From: Scatomonas sp963930955
GTDB taxonomy: Bacteria > Bacillota > Clostridia > Lachnospirales > Lachnospiraceae
NCBI GenBank assembly: GCA_963930955.1
Contig: OZ006967.1
Span: 1,674,001-1,738,000 of the forward strand
Reading direction: 5' to 3'
DNA length: 64,000 nucleotides
The notes below the pieces were generated by a model. The model was not told where the DNA came from, did no database searches, and saw only the letters and a program-made list of their open reading frames with translations. The translations under genes and the position numbers were made by a program. Within the stretch, counting starts at the first letter, position 1, and each line of letters begins with the position of its first letter. Positions 1-8,043 of this stretch are shown piece after piece.

Positions 1-711
1 GTCACCAGAGGAAATGTAGATGATCTGGTCTATAATGATTTTTATGTAGGAGAAGGAGCGGATGTGACCATTGTGGCCGGCTGCGGCGTCCACACAGATA
101 ATGAGGGAGAAGCCAAACACGATGGAATACATCGTTTTTTCCTGGAAAAGGGAGCACACGTTCTTTATAAAGAAAAGCACGTGGGGACAGGAACAGGGAC
201 CGGTCTGAAGAAGATAAATCCTGTTACGGATATGGAATTAAAGGAAGATGCCGTTATGGAAATGGATACCATCCAGATCGGCGGAGTGGACAGCACGAAC
301 CGCCGGACCAAAGCGGTTCTCGGGCCAAGAGCCAGACTGATTATCCATGAGAGAATCATGACAGACGGTCAGGAGCAGGCGGCAACAGATTTTGAAGTGG
401 AAATGCAGGGAGAGGATTCCGGCGTGGATCTGATCTCCCGTTCCGTAGCCAGGGACAATTCTTACCAGGAGTATCATTCCAAGATCCGGGGCAACTGCCG
501 CTGCACCGGTCATTCGGAATGCGATGCGATCCTGATCGGAAATGGAAAAGTAAACGCAGCCCCGGAACTTTTTGCCGGAGATATTGACGCTTCATTGATT
601 CATGAAGCAGCTATCGGAAAAATTGCGGGGGAACAAATTACAAAACTGCGCACGCTGGGATTGACGGAAGAAGAAGCGGAAAAGAAAATTGTAGAAGGAT
701 TTCTGCGATGA
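1..711 (+). CDS. SufB/SufD-family Fe-S cluster assembly protein, 3' part
   Basis: The open frame enters from the left edge and ends at the TGA at 709-711; about 236 codons are visible. The C-terminal half shows the SufB/D pattern: a beta-helix-like core, a GHSECDAI motif (around 505-528), then an acidic PEL...D..ASLIHEAAIGKIAGEQ segment and a final LTEEEAEKKIVEGFL helix. Family members form the SufBCD scaffold on which [Fe-S] clusters are built before transfer to apoproteins in the cytoplasm. SufC and the other subunits would lie to the left, outside the window. Whether this is SufB or SufD cannot be decided from the visible part. A strong hairpin terminator follows 20 bases after the stop. 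Confidence 0.88.
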   Translation, partial: VTRGNVDDLVYNDFYVGEGADVTIVAGCGVHTDNEGEAKHDGIHRFFLEKGAHVLYKEKHVGTGTGTGLKKINPVTDMELKEDAVMEMDTIQIGGVDSTNRRTKAVLGPRARLIIHERIMTDGQEQAATDFEVEMQGEDSGVDLISRSVARDNSYQEYHSKIRGNCRCTGHSECDAILIGNGKVNAAPELFAGDIDASLIHEAAIGKIAGEQITKLRTLGLTEEEAEKKIVEGFLR

Positions 712-730
712 AAATGCGCAGAGAATGAAA

Positions 731-778
731 GCAGAAAGCGCCTGCAGGCCGGTTTAAGGGTCTGCAGGCGCTTTCTGC
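731..778. terminator. Bidirectional intrinsic terminator
   Basis: Perfect 17-bp inverted repeat (731-747 and 762-778, GCAGAAAGCGCCTGCAG) with a 14-base loop, lying between two convergent genes. The U-tracts are weak on both sides, so efficiency is uncertain. Confidence 0.8.
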
Positions 779-789
779 TCAATTTAAAA

Positions 790-1188
790 TCAGAAGGTTA
801 CGGTTTTCGGTTCACTGGTGAAGGAGGAGAAGGTGGCTGTTGCATCCTTCAGATAAAAAACTTCGCAATTTCCGTCATCCGGAGCGTATTTATCCTGGAG
901 GGAGGGATACTCTGCAAGAACAGCGGCTCTTGCCTCGTTGCGGTCGTCTCTCACCGCTATGCCGGAAAGCCGGAGCCAGGTTCCTTCCCCGGGGCAGAAG
1001 GTACAGATTTCTACCTTGGGATTTTCAATAAGCTGGCGGTAAACATCTTTTATATGTCCGGTCTGAAAATACAAGCGGCCTTCAAACTTGGCGATAGTGC
1101 CGAAGGGACGTACCCGGGGCTGATCCCCCTCCATAGTAGCCAGAAAATAGGTGGGATTATCTTTCAGAAATTTTAAAACTTCATCCAT
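790..1188 (-). CDS. Pyridoxamine 5'-phosphate oxidase-like flavin split-barrel protein
   Basis: 132 residues with the small PNPOx-like split-barrel pattern: an N-terminal helix MDEVLKFLKDNPTYFLAT, a strand with PRVRPFG, then LYFQTGHIKDVYRQL and WLRLSG. Such proteins bind FMN or F420-type flavin and act as reductases or flavin carriers; the substrate cannot be named. It has a same-fold paralogue at 61257-61658 with matching landmarks (V.KFL..NP, YLAT, CRPF, EVFYLKDA). The start is supported by a GAAAGGAGCTG ribosome binding site and a sigma-A promoter at 1229-1257 on the same strand. It is a single-gene unit ending at the shared terminator at 731-778. Confidence 0.82.
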   Translation of the reverse strand: MDEVLKFLKDNPTYFLATMEGDQPRVRPFGTIAKFEGRLYFQTGHIKDVYRQLIENPKVEICTFCPGEGTWLRLSGIAVRDDRNEARAAVLAEYPSLQDKYAPDDGNCEVFYLKDATATFSSFTSEPKTVTF

Positions 1189-1228
1189 AAATTACAGCTC
1201 CTTTCTGAATTGAAATAGAATTATCTTT

Positions 1229-1257
1229 ATTTTATCTCTTAAAAGATCTGTTTGCAA
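1229..1257 (-). promoter_or_regulatory. Sigma-A promoter for the split-barrel gene
   Basis: On the minus strand TTGCAA (1257-1252), a 17-base spacer and TAAAAT (1234-1229), about 40 bases upstream of the ATG at 1188. Confidence 0.65.
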
Positions 1258-1284
1258 GATATTCAAAACAAAAACAGTTGAAAC

Positions 1285-1314
1285 TTTACTTTTTTTTCAG
1301 TTTGGGGTATTCTA
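1285..1314 (+). promoter_or_regulatory. Possible promoter for the Cys-rich / HAD / arginase operon
   Basis: TTTACT (1285-1290), an 18-base T-rich spacer and TATTCT (1309-1314), 43 bases upstream of the first gene. The match is modest. Confidence 0.4.
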
Positions 1315-1356
1315 TTAACAGTCAGCAAAACACTGGCGCTGAAAAAGGAGAATGTT

Positions 1357-1698
1357 ATGGAAAATTCCAGTCGTTTCTTTGCGAATACATCCTGCAGGTA
1401 TTATCCCTGCCATAAAGGGCTGAAGGACTTTAACTGTTTGTTTTGCTACTGCCCTTTTTACTTAAAGGAAAAATGTCCGGGAAATCCAAAATTTCTTGAT
1501 CTTGAGGGCAAGATCATCAAGGACTGCACGGACTGTACCTTCCCTCACCGGCCGGAAAGCTATGATGTGATTATTCAATGGATCAAAAAAGAAAATGAGA
1601 ATCGGACCTTTAGTGAAGAGATCCGAAAAAAAGCGGTTAAAATAAAAGCCAGAACAGGAAGCTCTCATGAAAACGAAAGTACTTTTTCTGGATATTGA
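1357..1698 (+). CDS. Cysteine-rich small-domain (zinc-binding-like) protein
   Basis: 113 residues. The first 65 carry CRYYPCHKG, NCLFCYCPFYLKEKC and DCTDCTFPHRPESYD, the pattern of the cysteine-rich small domain found in short clostridial proteins. The spaced cysteines and histidines suggest a metal site, probably zinc; no enzymatic role is known to me. The lysine-rich tail after residue 70 looks disordered. An AAAAAGGAG site precedes the ATG. The gene overlaps the next (HAD) gene by 32 bases, so the two are translationally coupled. Confidence 0.78.
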   Translation: MENSSRFFANTSCRYYPCHKGLKDFNCLFCYCPFYLKEKCPGNPKFLDLEGKIIKDCTDCTFPHRPESYDVIIQWIKKENENRTFSEEIRKKAVKIKARTGSSHENESTFSGY

Positions 1699-2482
1699 CG
1701 GTACCCTGGTAGATTTCCAGGGAAAGATACCGTATTCCGCCGGCAGCGCCCTGAAATCTGCGAAAAGGAAAGGACATAAGCTGGTGCTCTGCACAGGAAG
1801 GACGAAAACGCAGATTTATCCCTGGCTGCTGGAATACGGATTTGACGGACTGATTACCGGGGCAGGCGCCCAGGTAGAGGCAGAGGGGAGATTGCTGAGC
1901 CGGCATGTGATCTGCCGGAGGGACCTGGCCAGGGCGGTGGATTATTTTGAAGAAATCCGCGCCCCTTATTATCTGCAGACTGCGCAGGGGATTTACGCGC
2001 CCCAGTGGTGTATGGATTATCAGACATCCGTCTTTCAGGGAAAACTGACGGAGCAGGAACGAGAAAAAAGATTTGGCATTATTCTGCGGGAGGAAAGACC
2101 TGCAGACAGAGATGATGTTGAAAAAATTGCCTATTATCAGTCGCCGGAGCCGGTAGAACAGGTGGCGCGAAAACTGGGAGATTCTTTTACGGTGTCAGCC
2201 TCCAGTTTCCAGCTGGTGGATTCCGCTGACGGAGAAGTAACCATCCGCGGCATCGATAAAGCTTACGGCATGCAGCAGTATCTGGATCATGCAGGAATTT
2301 CCCGGGAGAACACATATGCTTTCGGAGATGGGCCCAACGACTGGGAGATGCTGGAATTTGCAGGTACAGGCGTTGCCATGGGAAATGCGGGAAAAGAGCT
2401 GAAATGCAGGGCGGATCTGGTGACGGATACCATAGACCGCGATGGTCTGTATCGGGCCTTTGAAACATTGGGGCTTTTGTAA
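1667..2482 (+). CDS. Cof-type HAD-superfamily phosphatase
   Basis: 271 residues, usual length for the Cof/YidA branch. Motif I is FLDIDGTLVDF (residues about 6-16) with the nucleophilic and acid/base aspartates; motif II is LCTGR near residue 43; motif IV is AFGDGPNDWEML near residue 220. A C2-type cap lies between. These enzymes hydrolyse phosphate from small sugar phosphates or cofactors in the cytoplasm; the substrate here is unknown. It starts inside the upstream Cys-rich gene and is followed after 14 bases by the arginase-fold gene, so it is one operon. Confidence 0.88.
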   Translation: MKTKVLFLDIDGTLVDFQGKIPYSAGSALKSAKRKGHKLVLCTGRTKTQIYPWLLEYGFDGLITGAGAQVEAEGRLLSRHVICRRDLARAVDYFEEIRAPYYLQTAQGIYAPQWCMDYQTSVFQGKLTEQEREKRFGIILREERPADRDDVEKIAYYQSPEPVEQVARKLGDSFTVSASSFQLVDSADGEVTIRGIDKAYGMQQYLDHAGISRENTYAFGDGPNDWEMLEFAGTGVAMGNAGKELKCRADLVTDTIDRDGLYRAFETLGLL

Positions 2483-2496
2483 ACGGGAGAAACAGA

Positions 2497-3231
2497 ATGA
2501 AAAATCGGATCCTGACACTGGATTTTACAGGAACAGGGCTCTCAAAGAACCGGGGAATAACCAGAATCTGTCTGGATCAGCTGGAAGGAACAGACGGGTA
2601 CTGTTCGGAAGAAGCAGCGGCTGTTCTTCGTAAAATCATTGCCGGCGCAGGTTATGAAGGCATCCACTTTCTGGATTCTGGAAACTACCACTATTTAACA
2701 AAATTTTTTCTGGAATTAATCCGTCAACCCTATGATCTGGTAGTGTTTGACCATCATACAGATATGCAGCCTCCGGCGCTTCTGCCGCTGCTGTCCTGCG
2801 GCAGCTGGCTTCTGGAAACCATGGAACAGGAGCAGGCGCCGGTCCGGGCCTGGCTCATCGGCCCCCCGGCCGGGGCGGAGGCGCTGATCCGGGAAGAGTG
2901 GAAGCATAAAATCCGCTGGATTACAGAGGAAGATCTGGCGGCTTTGGGGGAGAGACTTTCCCTTCCGGAGAAGTGGCCGAGACCGGTTTATTTTTCAATT
3001 GATAAGGATGTGCTGCGCCGCCAGGACGCCCGGACAAACTGGGATCAGGGACAGATGACTCTGGAAGATCTTTGCGGTTTTATAGAAAAGATAGGTTCCC
3101 GGACAGAAATACTGGGGGCGGATATCTGCGGTTCAGAGTTTGTAGAAACAGCAGAAGGAAGAGCTGTCAACAGCCGGACGGACCAACGGCTGGTGGAATG
3201 TTTAGATAAAATATTAAAATCAAGGAGGTAA
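2497..3231 (+). CDS. Arginase/agmatinase-fold protein
   Basis: 244 residues, shorter than the usual 300. It keeps metal-ligand motifs of ureohydrolases: FDHHTDMQ (about residues 85-92) and FSIDKDVL (about 168-175), which in the family carry the aspartate and histidine ligands of a di-manganese site. It lacks a clear GGDHS-type N-terminal motif, so it may not be a true arginase; amide- or formimino-hydrolase activity is possible. A GGGAGAAACAG site precedes the ATG. It sits between the HAD and DUF2284 genes with gaps of 14 and 6 bases. Substrate unknown. Confidence 0.75.
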   Translation: MKNRILTLDFTGTGLSKNRGITRICLDQLEGTDGYCSEEAAAVLRKIIAGAGYEGIHFLDSGNYHYLTKFFLELIRQPYDLVVFDHHTDMQPPALLPLLSCGSWLLETMEQEQAPVRAWLIGPPAGAEALIREEWKHKIRWITEEDLAALGERLSLPEKWPRPVYFSIDKDVLRRQDARTNWDQGQMTLEDLCGFIEKIGSRTEILGADICGSEFVETAEGRAVNSRTDQRLVECLDKILKSRR

Positions 3232-3237
3232 AAAAAG

Positions 3238-3789
3238 ATGGCGTTTGAAAAAGAAACACTGGTGGAGGATGCGGTAAAACTGGGGTTTTCCCATGCGGGA
3301 CTTGCGAAGATCGAGACCCTGAAGCCCATGGATGAGGTGCGGGATATGTGCGCGGTGGATAAGTGCCACGCCTACAATAAAACCTGGACCTGCCCTCCCG
3401 GATGCGGGACGATTTCCCAGTGCGCGGAAAGAATGAAAAAGTATGACTGGGGAATTCTGGTACAGACCACGGCAGAACTGGAGGATAGTCTTGATTTTGA
3501 GGCTATGCAGCAGGGACAGGAAGATCATACAAAGCACTGCAAAGAGTTTTTAAAGGAACTTCATGGAGTATATCAGGATATCCTGCCGCTGTGCAGCGCA
3601 GGCTGCGATCTCTGTAAAGAATGCACCTATCCGGATGCCCCCTGCCGTTTTCCGGAAAAAGCCCTGTCTGCCATGGAGGGCTATGGGCTGCTGGTGAGCC
3701 AGGTTTGCCAGGACAATGATCTGAAATATTATTACGGACCCAATACAGTAACCTATACGGCTCTTTTCCTGATTAAAGAGCGCAGCTAA
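3238..3789 (+). CDS. DUF2284 predicted metal-binding protein
   Basis: 183 residues with the DUF2284 cysteine layout: CAVDKCHAYNKTWTCPPGCG near residues 37-60, then CSAGCDLCKECTYPDAPCRFP near 120-143, a ferredoxin-like pattern that could hold a metal or Fe-S cluster. The C-terminal KYYYGPNTVTYTALFLI is also typical. An AAGGAGG site lies 8 bases before the ATG. Function is unknown; it is the fourth gene of the operon starting at 1357. Confidence 0.82.
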   Translation: MAFEKETLVEDAVKLGFSHAGLAKIETLKPMDEVRDMCAVDKCHAYNKTWTCPPGCGTISQCAERMKKYDWGILVQTTAELEDSLDFEAMQQGQEDHTKHCKEFLKELHGVYQDILPLCSAGCDLCKECTYPDAPCRFPEKALSAMEGYGLLVSQVCQDNDLKYYYGPNTVTYTALFLIKERS

Positions 3790-3836
3790 AGCGCAAATGC
3801 CAGAGAAGGGCAATTCAGAAGAAAGGGAGACGGGAT

Positions 3837-4193
3837 ATGGATGCGCTTCAGCAGATTCTGAATGTTATTGTAGAATTTGCCATTCTGCTGTTTGAGTACA
3901 TCGGGGTGGGAGTGATCCTTGTGGCCGGAATCCGGGGCGTGATGAACTATGTAACACGCAATCCCCGTACCCGGCTGGTATTGGCGAAAGGGCTCGCAAT
4001 GGGGCTGGAATTTAAGCTGGGCAGCGAGATCCTGCGGACTGTAGTAGTGCGGGAAATGCAGGAACTTGTGTTTGTGGCCGGAATAATTGCCCTGCGGGCG
4101 GTTCTGACCCTGCTGATCCATTGGGAAATTAAAAACGAAGTTCTGCAGGAGAAAAATGAAAAATCGGAATCTGAGGAAAGAGAACCGAAATAG
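3837..4193 (+). CDS. DUF1622 family small membrane protein
   Basis: 118 residues. Residues about 8-33 form one hydrophobic helix (ILNVIVEFAILLFEYIGVGVILVAGI) and about 75-95 a second one, with a charged KNEVLQEKNEKSESEEREPK tail facing one side. The arginine-rich loop with LAKGLAMGLEFKLGSEILRT matches DUF1622. Role unknown. RBS is AAAGGGAG. The thiamine operon promoter starts three bases after its stop. Confidence 0.8.
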   Translation: MDALQQILNVIVEFAILLFEYIGVGVILVAGIRGVMNYVTRNPRTRLVLAKGLAMGLEFKLGSEILRTVVVREMQELVFVAGIIALRAVLTLLIHWEIKNEVLQEKNEKSESEEREPK

Positions 4194-4195
4194 AC

Positions 4196-4224
4196 TTGTA
4201 GAAATTCGAATGCCGTGATAAAAT
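4196..4224 (+). promoter_or_regulatory. Promoter of the thiamine operon
   Basis: TTGTAG (4196-4201), 17-base spacer, TAAAAT (4219-4224), 17 bases upstream of the riboswitch aptamer. Confidence 0.6.
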
Positions 4225-4240
4225 ACCATATATAAATAAT

Positions 4241-4322
4241 CCAGGGGAGCTTGTAGGCAGGCTGAGAGGAAGTCATCAACTTCGACCCTTATACCTGATT
4301 TGGATAATGCCAACGTAGGGAA
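4241..4322 (+). promoter_or_regulatory. TPP riboswitch (THI element)
   Basis: Conserved aptamer landmarks appear in order: GGGGAGCTTGTAGGCAGGCTGAGAG (4244-4268, quoted as position range with key GGCTGAGAG), then GACCCTTATACCTGAT and GGATAATGCCAACGTAGGGA. In the family this RNA binds thiamine pyrophosphate and shuts expression of thiamine genes. It directly precedes thiC, so the operon should be repressed when TPP is plentiful. A hairpin at 4338-4379 is the probable expression platform. Confidence 0.95.
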
Positions 4323-4337
4323 AAGGCTTTTGCGGAT

Positions 4338-4379
4338 AAGCCGTTCTTGTTTGACTGTTCAGACAGGAGCGGCTTTTAT
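4338..4379 (+). terminator. Terminator hairpin of the TPP riboswitch
   Basis: Arms AAGCCGTTCTTGT (4338-4350) and ACAGGAGCGGCTT (4363-4375) pair with two G-U wobbles and run into TTTT. It sits between the aptamer and the thiC ribosome binding site, as expected for ligand-induced termination. Confidence 0.65.
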
Positions 4380-4411
4380 GTGCGATCATTTATTTGAAAA
4401 GGAGAAGATTT

Positions 4412-5713
4412 ATGAGTTATACCACACAGATGGATGCGGCGAGACAGGGGATCATCACCCCTCAGATGGAGGCAGTGGCAAAAAAAGAATACCGTACTCC
4501 GGAAGAAATCCGGGCCTGGGTGGCAGAAGGAAAGGTAGCCATCTGCGCGAATAAAAAGCATACTTGCCTGGATCCCAACGGAGTGGGTTCTATGCTTCGG
4601 ACCAAGATCAATGTAAACCTGGGAGTGTCCCGGGACTGCAAGGACTATGATGTGGAAATGAAAAAGGTGATGGAGGCTGTGCATATGGGGGCAGAGGCCA
4701 TTATGGATCTGTCTTCCCATGGAGATACCCAGCCCTTCCGGCGGAAGCTGACGGCGGAGTGTCCGGCGATGATCGGCACTGTACCGGTATACGACTCCGT
4801 GATACATTATCAGAGGGATCTGGCGGAACTTTCCGCCAAGGATTTTATTGATGTAATCCGGCTTCATGCGGAGGATGGAGTGGATTTTGTGACGCTTCAC
4901 TGCGGCATCACCCGCAAAACCATTGAGCAGATCCGCAGGCATAAAAGAAAGATGAACATTGTATCCCGGGGTGGATCCCTGGTCTTTGCCTGGATGAGCA
5001 TGACCGGAAACGAGAATCCTTTTTATGAATATTTCGATGAGATCCTGGAAATCTGCCGGGAATATGATGTGACTATTTCTCTGGGAGATGCCTGCAGGCC
5101 CGGATGTCTGGCGGATGGAAGCGATGTGTGCCAGATTGAGGAACTGGTGCGTCTGGGGGAACTCACGAAAAGAGCCTGGGAAAAGGATGTACAGGTGATG
5201 GTGGAGGGACCCGGCCATATGCCTATGGATCAGATTGCTGCTAATATGAAGCTGCAGCAGACCATTTGCATGGGAGCGCCCTTCTATGTACTTGGTCCCA
5301 TCGTCACGGATATTGCTCCCGGATACGATCATATTACCTCTGCCATTGGCGGCGCCATCGCGGCTGCCTCCGGCGCGGCTTTTCTTTGCTACGTAACCCC
5401 GGCGGAACATCTGGCCCTTCCCAATGTGGAAGACGTAAAACAGGGGATCATGGCCAGTAAAATCGCAGCCCACGCAGCAGATATCGCCAAGGGTGTACCC
5501 CATGCCCGGGATATGGATGACCGGATGGCAGATGCCAGAAGGGCTTTGGACTGGGAAGGCCAGTGGTCCTGCGCGCTGGATCCGGAAACGGCCAAAGGAA
5601 TCCGGGCGGACAGAAGTCCGGAGCACGATGACACCTGTTCTATGTGCGGCAAGTTCTGTGCAGTCCGCAGTATGAATAAGGCGCTGGCAGGAGAATATAT
5701 TGATATTTTGTAA
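4412..5713 (+). CDS. thiC: Phosphomethylpyrimidine synthase ThiC
   Basis: 433 residues from the ATG at 4412, chosen over an upstream TTG because AAAGGAG lies 7 bases before it. This radical-SAM enzyme rearranges aminoimidazole ribotide to HMP phosphate, the pyrimidine half of thiamine. Seen in the sequence: VNVNLGVS-type N-terminal core, LGDACRPG, VMVEGPGHMPMDQI, YDHITSAIGGA, and the C-terminal CSMCGKFCAVR (C-x2-C-x4-C) that holds the radical [4Fe-4S] cluster. It is first in a TPP-riboswitch operon with thiM, thiE and thiD. Confidence 0.97.
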   Translation: MSYTTQMDAARQGIITPQMEAVAKKEYRTPEEIRAWVAEGKVAICANKKHTCLDPNGVGSMLRTKINVNLGVSRDCKDYDVEMKKVMEAVHMGAEAIMDLSSHGDTQPFRRKLTAECPAMIGTVPVYDSVIHYQRDLAELSAKDFIDVIRLHAEDGVDFVTLHCGITRKTIEQIRRHKRKMNIVSRGGSLVFAWMSMTGNENPFYEYFDEILEICREYDVTISLGDACRPGCLADGSDVCQIEELVRLGELTKRAWEKDVQVMVEGPGHMPMDQIAANMKLQQTICMGAPFYVLGPIVTDIAPGYDHITSAIGGAIAAASGAAFLCYVTPAEHLALPNVEDVKQGIMASKIAAHAADIAKGVPHARDMDDRMADARRALDWEGQWSCALDPETAKGIRADRSPEHDDTCSMCGKFCAVRSMNKALAGEYIDIL

Positions 5714-5720
5714 ACCGCGG

Positions 5721-5759
5721 CAGGAGCATGTATTCCGGAAAAAGGAGTCCATGCTCCTG
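5721..5759 (+). other. Intercistronic hairpin between thiC and thiM
   Basis: Perfect 10-bp arms CAGGAGCATG (5721-5730) and CATGCTCCTG (5750-5759) without a U-tract. It could protect the thiC mRNA 3' end or tune thiC:thiM ratios; that is inference. Confidence 0.5.
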
Positions 5760-5784
5760 AATTATGAAACAGGAAAGGGGTTTT

Positions 5785-6603
5785 ATGAGAGAATATCTGG
5801 AGAGGGTCAGGGAAACCTCACCGCTGATCCATAACATTACCAATTACGTAACTGTCAACGACTGCGCAAATATCCTTCTGGCCTGCGGCGGGTCTCCGAT
5901 TATGGCAGACGACCCGGAGGAGGCGGAGGAGATTACTTCAATCTGCGGAGGACTGAATATCAACATCGGTACCCTGAACCAGCACACGATCCCTGCCATG
6001 AAGCGGGCCGGAAAAAAAGCCAATCTCTGCGGCCACCCGGTTTTGCTGGATCCGGTGGGAGCGGGAGCCTCTTCCCTGCGGACCAGAACTGCCAGAGAAC
6101 TGCTCCGGGAAGTGAAGTTTGCTGTTGTGCGGGGAAACATTTCCGAGATAAAAGCCCTGGCAGGGGAAAACAGCGCCGCCCGGGGCGTGGATGCGGATAC
6201 GGTGGATGCAGTAACGGAGGAAAATCTGGATCGGGCAATATCTCTGGTCAGAGGATTTGCCAGGGAGCAGGGTACGGTGGCGGCAGTGTCCGGGGCCATT
6301 GATCTGATTTCCGATGGAGAAAAAACCTACGTGATTCGCAACGGCTGTCCCATCATGGCCCGGATCACCGGCAGCGGCTGTATGCTGTCAGCCATGACCG
6401 CAGCCTATATTGCGGCAAATCCGGGACATCCCCTGGAGGCGGCGGCAGCCGCCTTCTGCGCCATGGGGCTGGCCGGAGAGACAGCGGAAAAACGTATGAG
6501 GCCGGAGGACGGAAACAGCAGTTTCCGCAATTATCTCATTGATGGGATCTATAACCTGCAGGGAGATGCCCTGGAGAAAGGAGCGAGATATGAAGTGCGC
6601 TGA
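5785..6603 (+). CDS. thiM: Hydroxyethylthiazole kinase
   Basis: 272 residues from the ATG at 5785, preceded by GGAAAGGGG. The enzyme phosphorylates salvaged 4-methyl-5-(2-hydroxyethyl)thiazole for joining to HMP-PP. The ribokinase-like fold shows PLIHNITNYVTVNDCAN at the N-terminus, LLDPVGAGAS, VRGNISEI and the ATP/catalytic loop ARITGSGCMLSA with the general-base cysteine. It overlaps thiE by 14 bases. No thiazole-building genes (thiG, thiH, thiS) are present in this operon, so the thiazole half may be salvaged. Confidence 0.96.
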   Translation: MREYLERVRETSPLIHNITNYVTVNDCANILLACGGSPIMADDPEEAEEITSICGGLNINIGTLNQHTIPAMKRAGKKANLCGHPVLLDPVGAGASSLRTRTARELLREVKFAVVRGNISEIKALAGENSAARGVDADTVDAVTEENLDRAISLVRGFAREQGTVAAVSGAIDLISDGEKTYVIRNGCPIMARITGSGCMLSAMTAAYIAANPGHPLEAAAAAFCAMGLAGETAEKRMRPEDGNSSFRNYLIDGIYNLQGDALEKGARYEVR

Positions 6604-7249
6604 GAGTAGTCTGCGTCTGTACGCGGTAACAGACAGAAGCTGGCTGAAAGGCTCCACCCTGGAGCAGCAGGTAGAGGAGGCCCTGCAGGGAGGAGCTACT
6701 TTTGTCCAGCTGCGGGAGAAGCAGCTGGATCGAAAAACCTTTCGGCAGGAAGCCCTGCAGATCCGGGAGCTTTGCCGGAAATACCGGGTGCCCTTCGTTA
6801 TTGATGACGATGTGGAACTGGCCCTGGAAACAGACGCGGACGGAGTGCACATCGGACAGAGAGATATGGCGCTTCGGGATGCCAGGGAACAGCTGGGCCC
6901 GGAAAAGATTATCGGTGTTTCCGCCAGAACCCTGGAAGAGGCCCTGGAGGCGGAGCGGAACGGGGCGGACTATCTGGGAGTGGGAGCGGTGTTTTCCACA
7001 TCTACAAAACTGGACGCAGTAGAAGTCAGCCTGGAGACCCTGAAAAATATCTGCAGGGCAGTATCTATCCCTGTAGTAGCCATCGGGGGTATCCATAGAG
7101 AGAATCTTCTGGAGTTAAAGGGCAGCGGAATCGCCGGAGTGGCAGTAGTCTCCGGGATTTTCGCGGCGCCGGATATCCGGGAAGCGGCAGCGGAACTCCG
7201 GAAGCTGGCAGAAGAAGCATCCGCAGGAAAGGGGGGAGACAGGCAATGA
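6590..7249 (+). CDS. thiE: Thiamine-phosphate synthase
   Basis: 219 residues; the ATG at 6590 has AAAGGAG 6 bases upstream and lies inside the end of thiM. The TIM-barrel enzyme joins HMP-PP to thiazole phosphate. Landmarks: LYAVTDRSWL at the start, FVQLREKQLDRKTF, FVIDDDVELAL, DGVHIGQ, GVSARTLEEA, DYLGVGAVFSTSTKLDA and VVAIGGIHRENL, all in family order. It ends with a 4-base ATGA overlap with thiD, so all three are translationally coupled. Confidence 0.96.
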   Translation: MKCAESSLRLYAVTDRSWLKGSTLEQQVEEALQGGATFVQLREKQLDRKTFRQEALQIRELCRKYRVPFVIDDDVELALETDADGVHIGQRDMALRDAREQLGPEKIIGVSARTLEEALEAERNGADYLGVGAVFSTSTKLDAVEVSLETLKNICRAVSIPVVAIGGIHRENLLELKGSGIAGVAVVSGIFAAPDIREAAAELRKLAEEASAGKGGDRQ

Positions 7250-8043
7250 AAAAGGTACTGACCATTGCAGGATCGGATTCCAGCGGAGGGGCCGGGATCC
7301 AGGCGGATATAAAAACCATAACTGCCCACGGTATGTATGCCATGAGTGTTATTACAGCCCTGACTGCTCAGAATACCACAGGAGTTACTGGAATCCTTGA
7401 GGTACCTGCAGAATTTGTGGCAAAGCAGATGGATGCGGTGTTTCAGGATATCCGCCCTGATGCAGTAAAGATCGGCATGCTTTCCGGAGGGGAAGTTATG
7501 GAAACAGTAGCGGAGCGGCTGCGGTTTTACAAAGCGGAACACATCGTTCTGGATCCGGTGATGGTGGCCACCAGCGGCAGTTCCCTGATGAAGGATGGAG
7601 CCGGGGAGGTGCTGCTGGAAACGCTCATGCCTTTGGCGGAATTGATTACTCCCAATATTCCGGAAGGAGAAGCAATAAGCGGTATACAGATAGGAAATTC
7701 CGGGGATATGGCCAGAGCGGCGGAATGGATCGGCAAAAAGACAGGCAGCGCAGTGCTGCTGAAAGGGGGACATTTAAAAGAAAAAGCGGACGACTTTCTG
7801 TGGGTTCAGGGCGGAGGCCGCTGGTTTGTGGGGGAAAAGCTGCAAAATCCCAACACCCATGGCACCGGCTGCACTCTGTCCTCAGCCCTGGCCTGCAATC
7901 TGGCGGCCGGAAGAAGTCTGAGAGACAGTGTAGAGCGGGCCAAGAACTTTGTGGCCGGCGCCATTGGCGCCGGCCTGGATCTGGGAGCGGGCAGCGGCCC
8001 CCTTAATCATATGTACGCTTTGGGCGGATCCGGATCCCGTTGA
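7246..8043 (+). CDS. thiD: HMP / HMP-phosphate kinase ThiD
   Basis: 265 residues. It phosphorylates HMP and HMP-P to the pyrophosphate used by ThiE. N-terminal VLTIAGSDSSGGAGIQADIKT, central VLDPVMVATSG and C-terminal NTHGTGCTLSSALA are the ribokinase-family substrate and ATP motifs. Last gene of the operon; its final 41 bases overlap the end of the convergent DUF4317 gene and no clear terminator fits between them. Confidence 0.96.
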   Translation: MKKVLTIAGSDSSGGAGIQADIKTITAHGMYAMSVITALTAQNTTGVTGILEVPAEFVAKQMDAVFQDIRPDAVKIGMLSGGEVMETVAERLRFYKAEHIVLDPVMVATSGSSLMKDGAGEVLLETLMPLAELITPNIPEGEAISGIQIGNSGDMARAAEWIGKKTGSAVLLKGGHLKEKADDFLWVQGGGRWFVGEKLQNPNTHGTGCTLSSALACNLAAGRSLRDSVERAKNFVAGAIGAGLDLGAGSGPLNHMYALGGSGSR

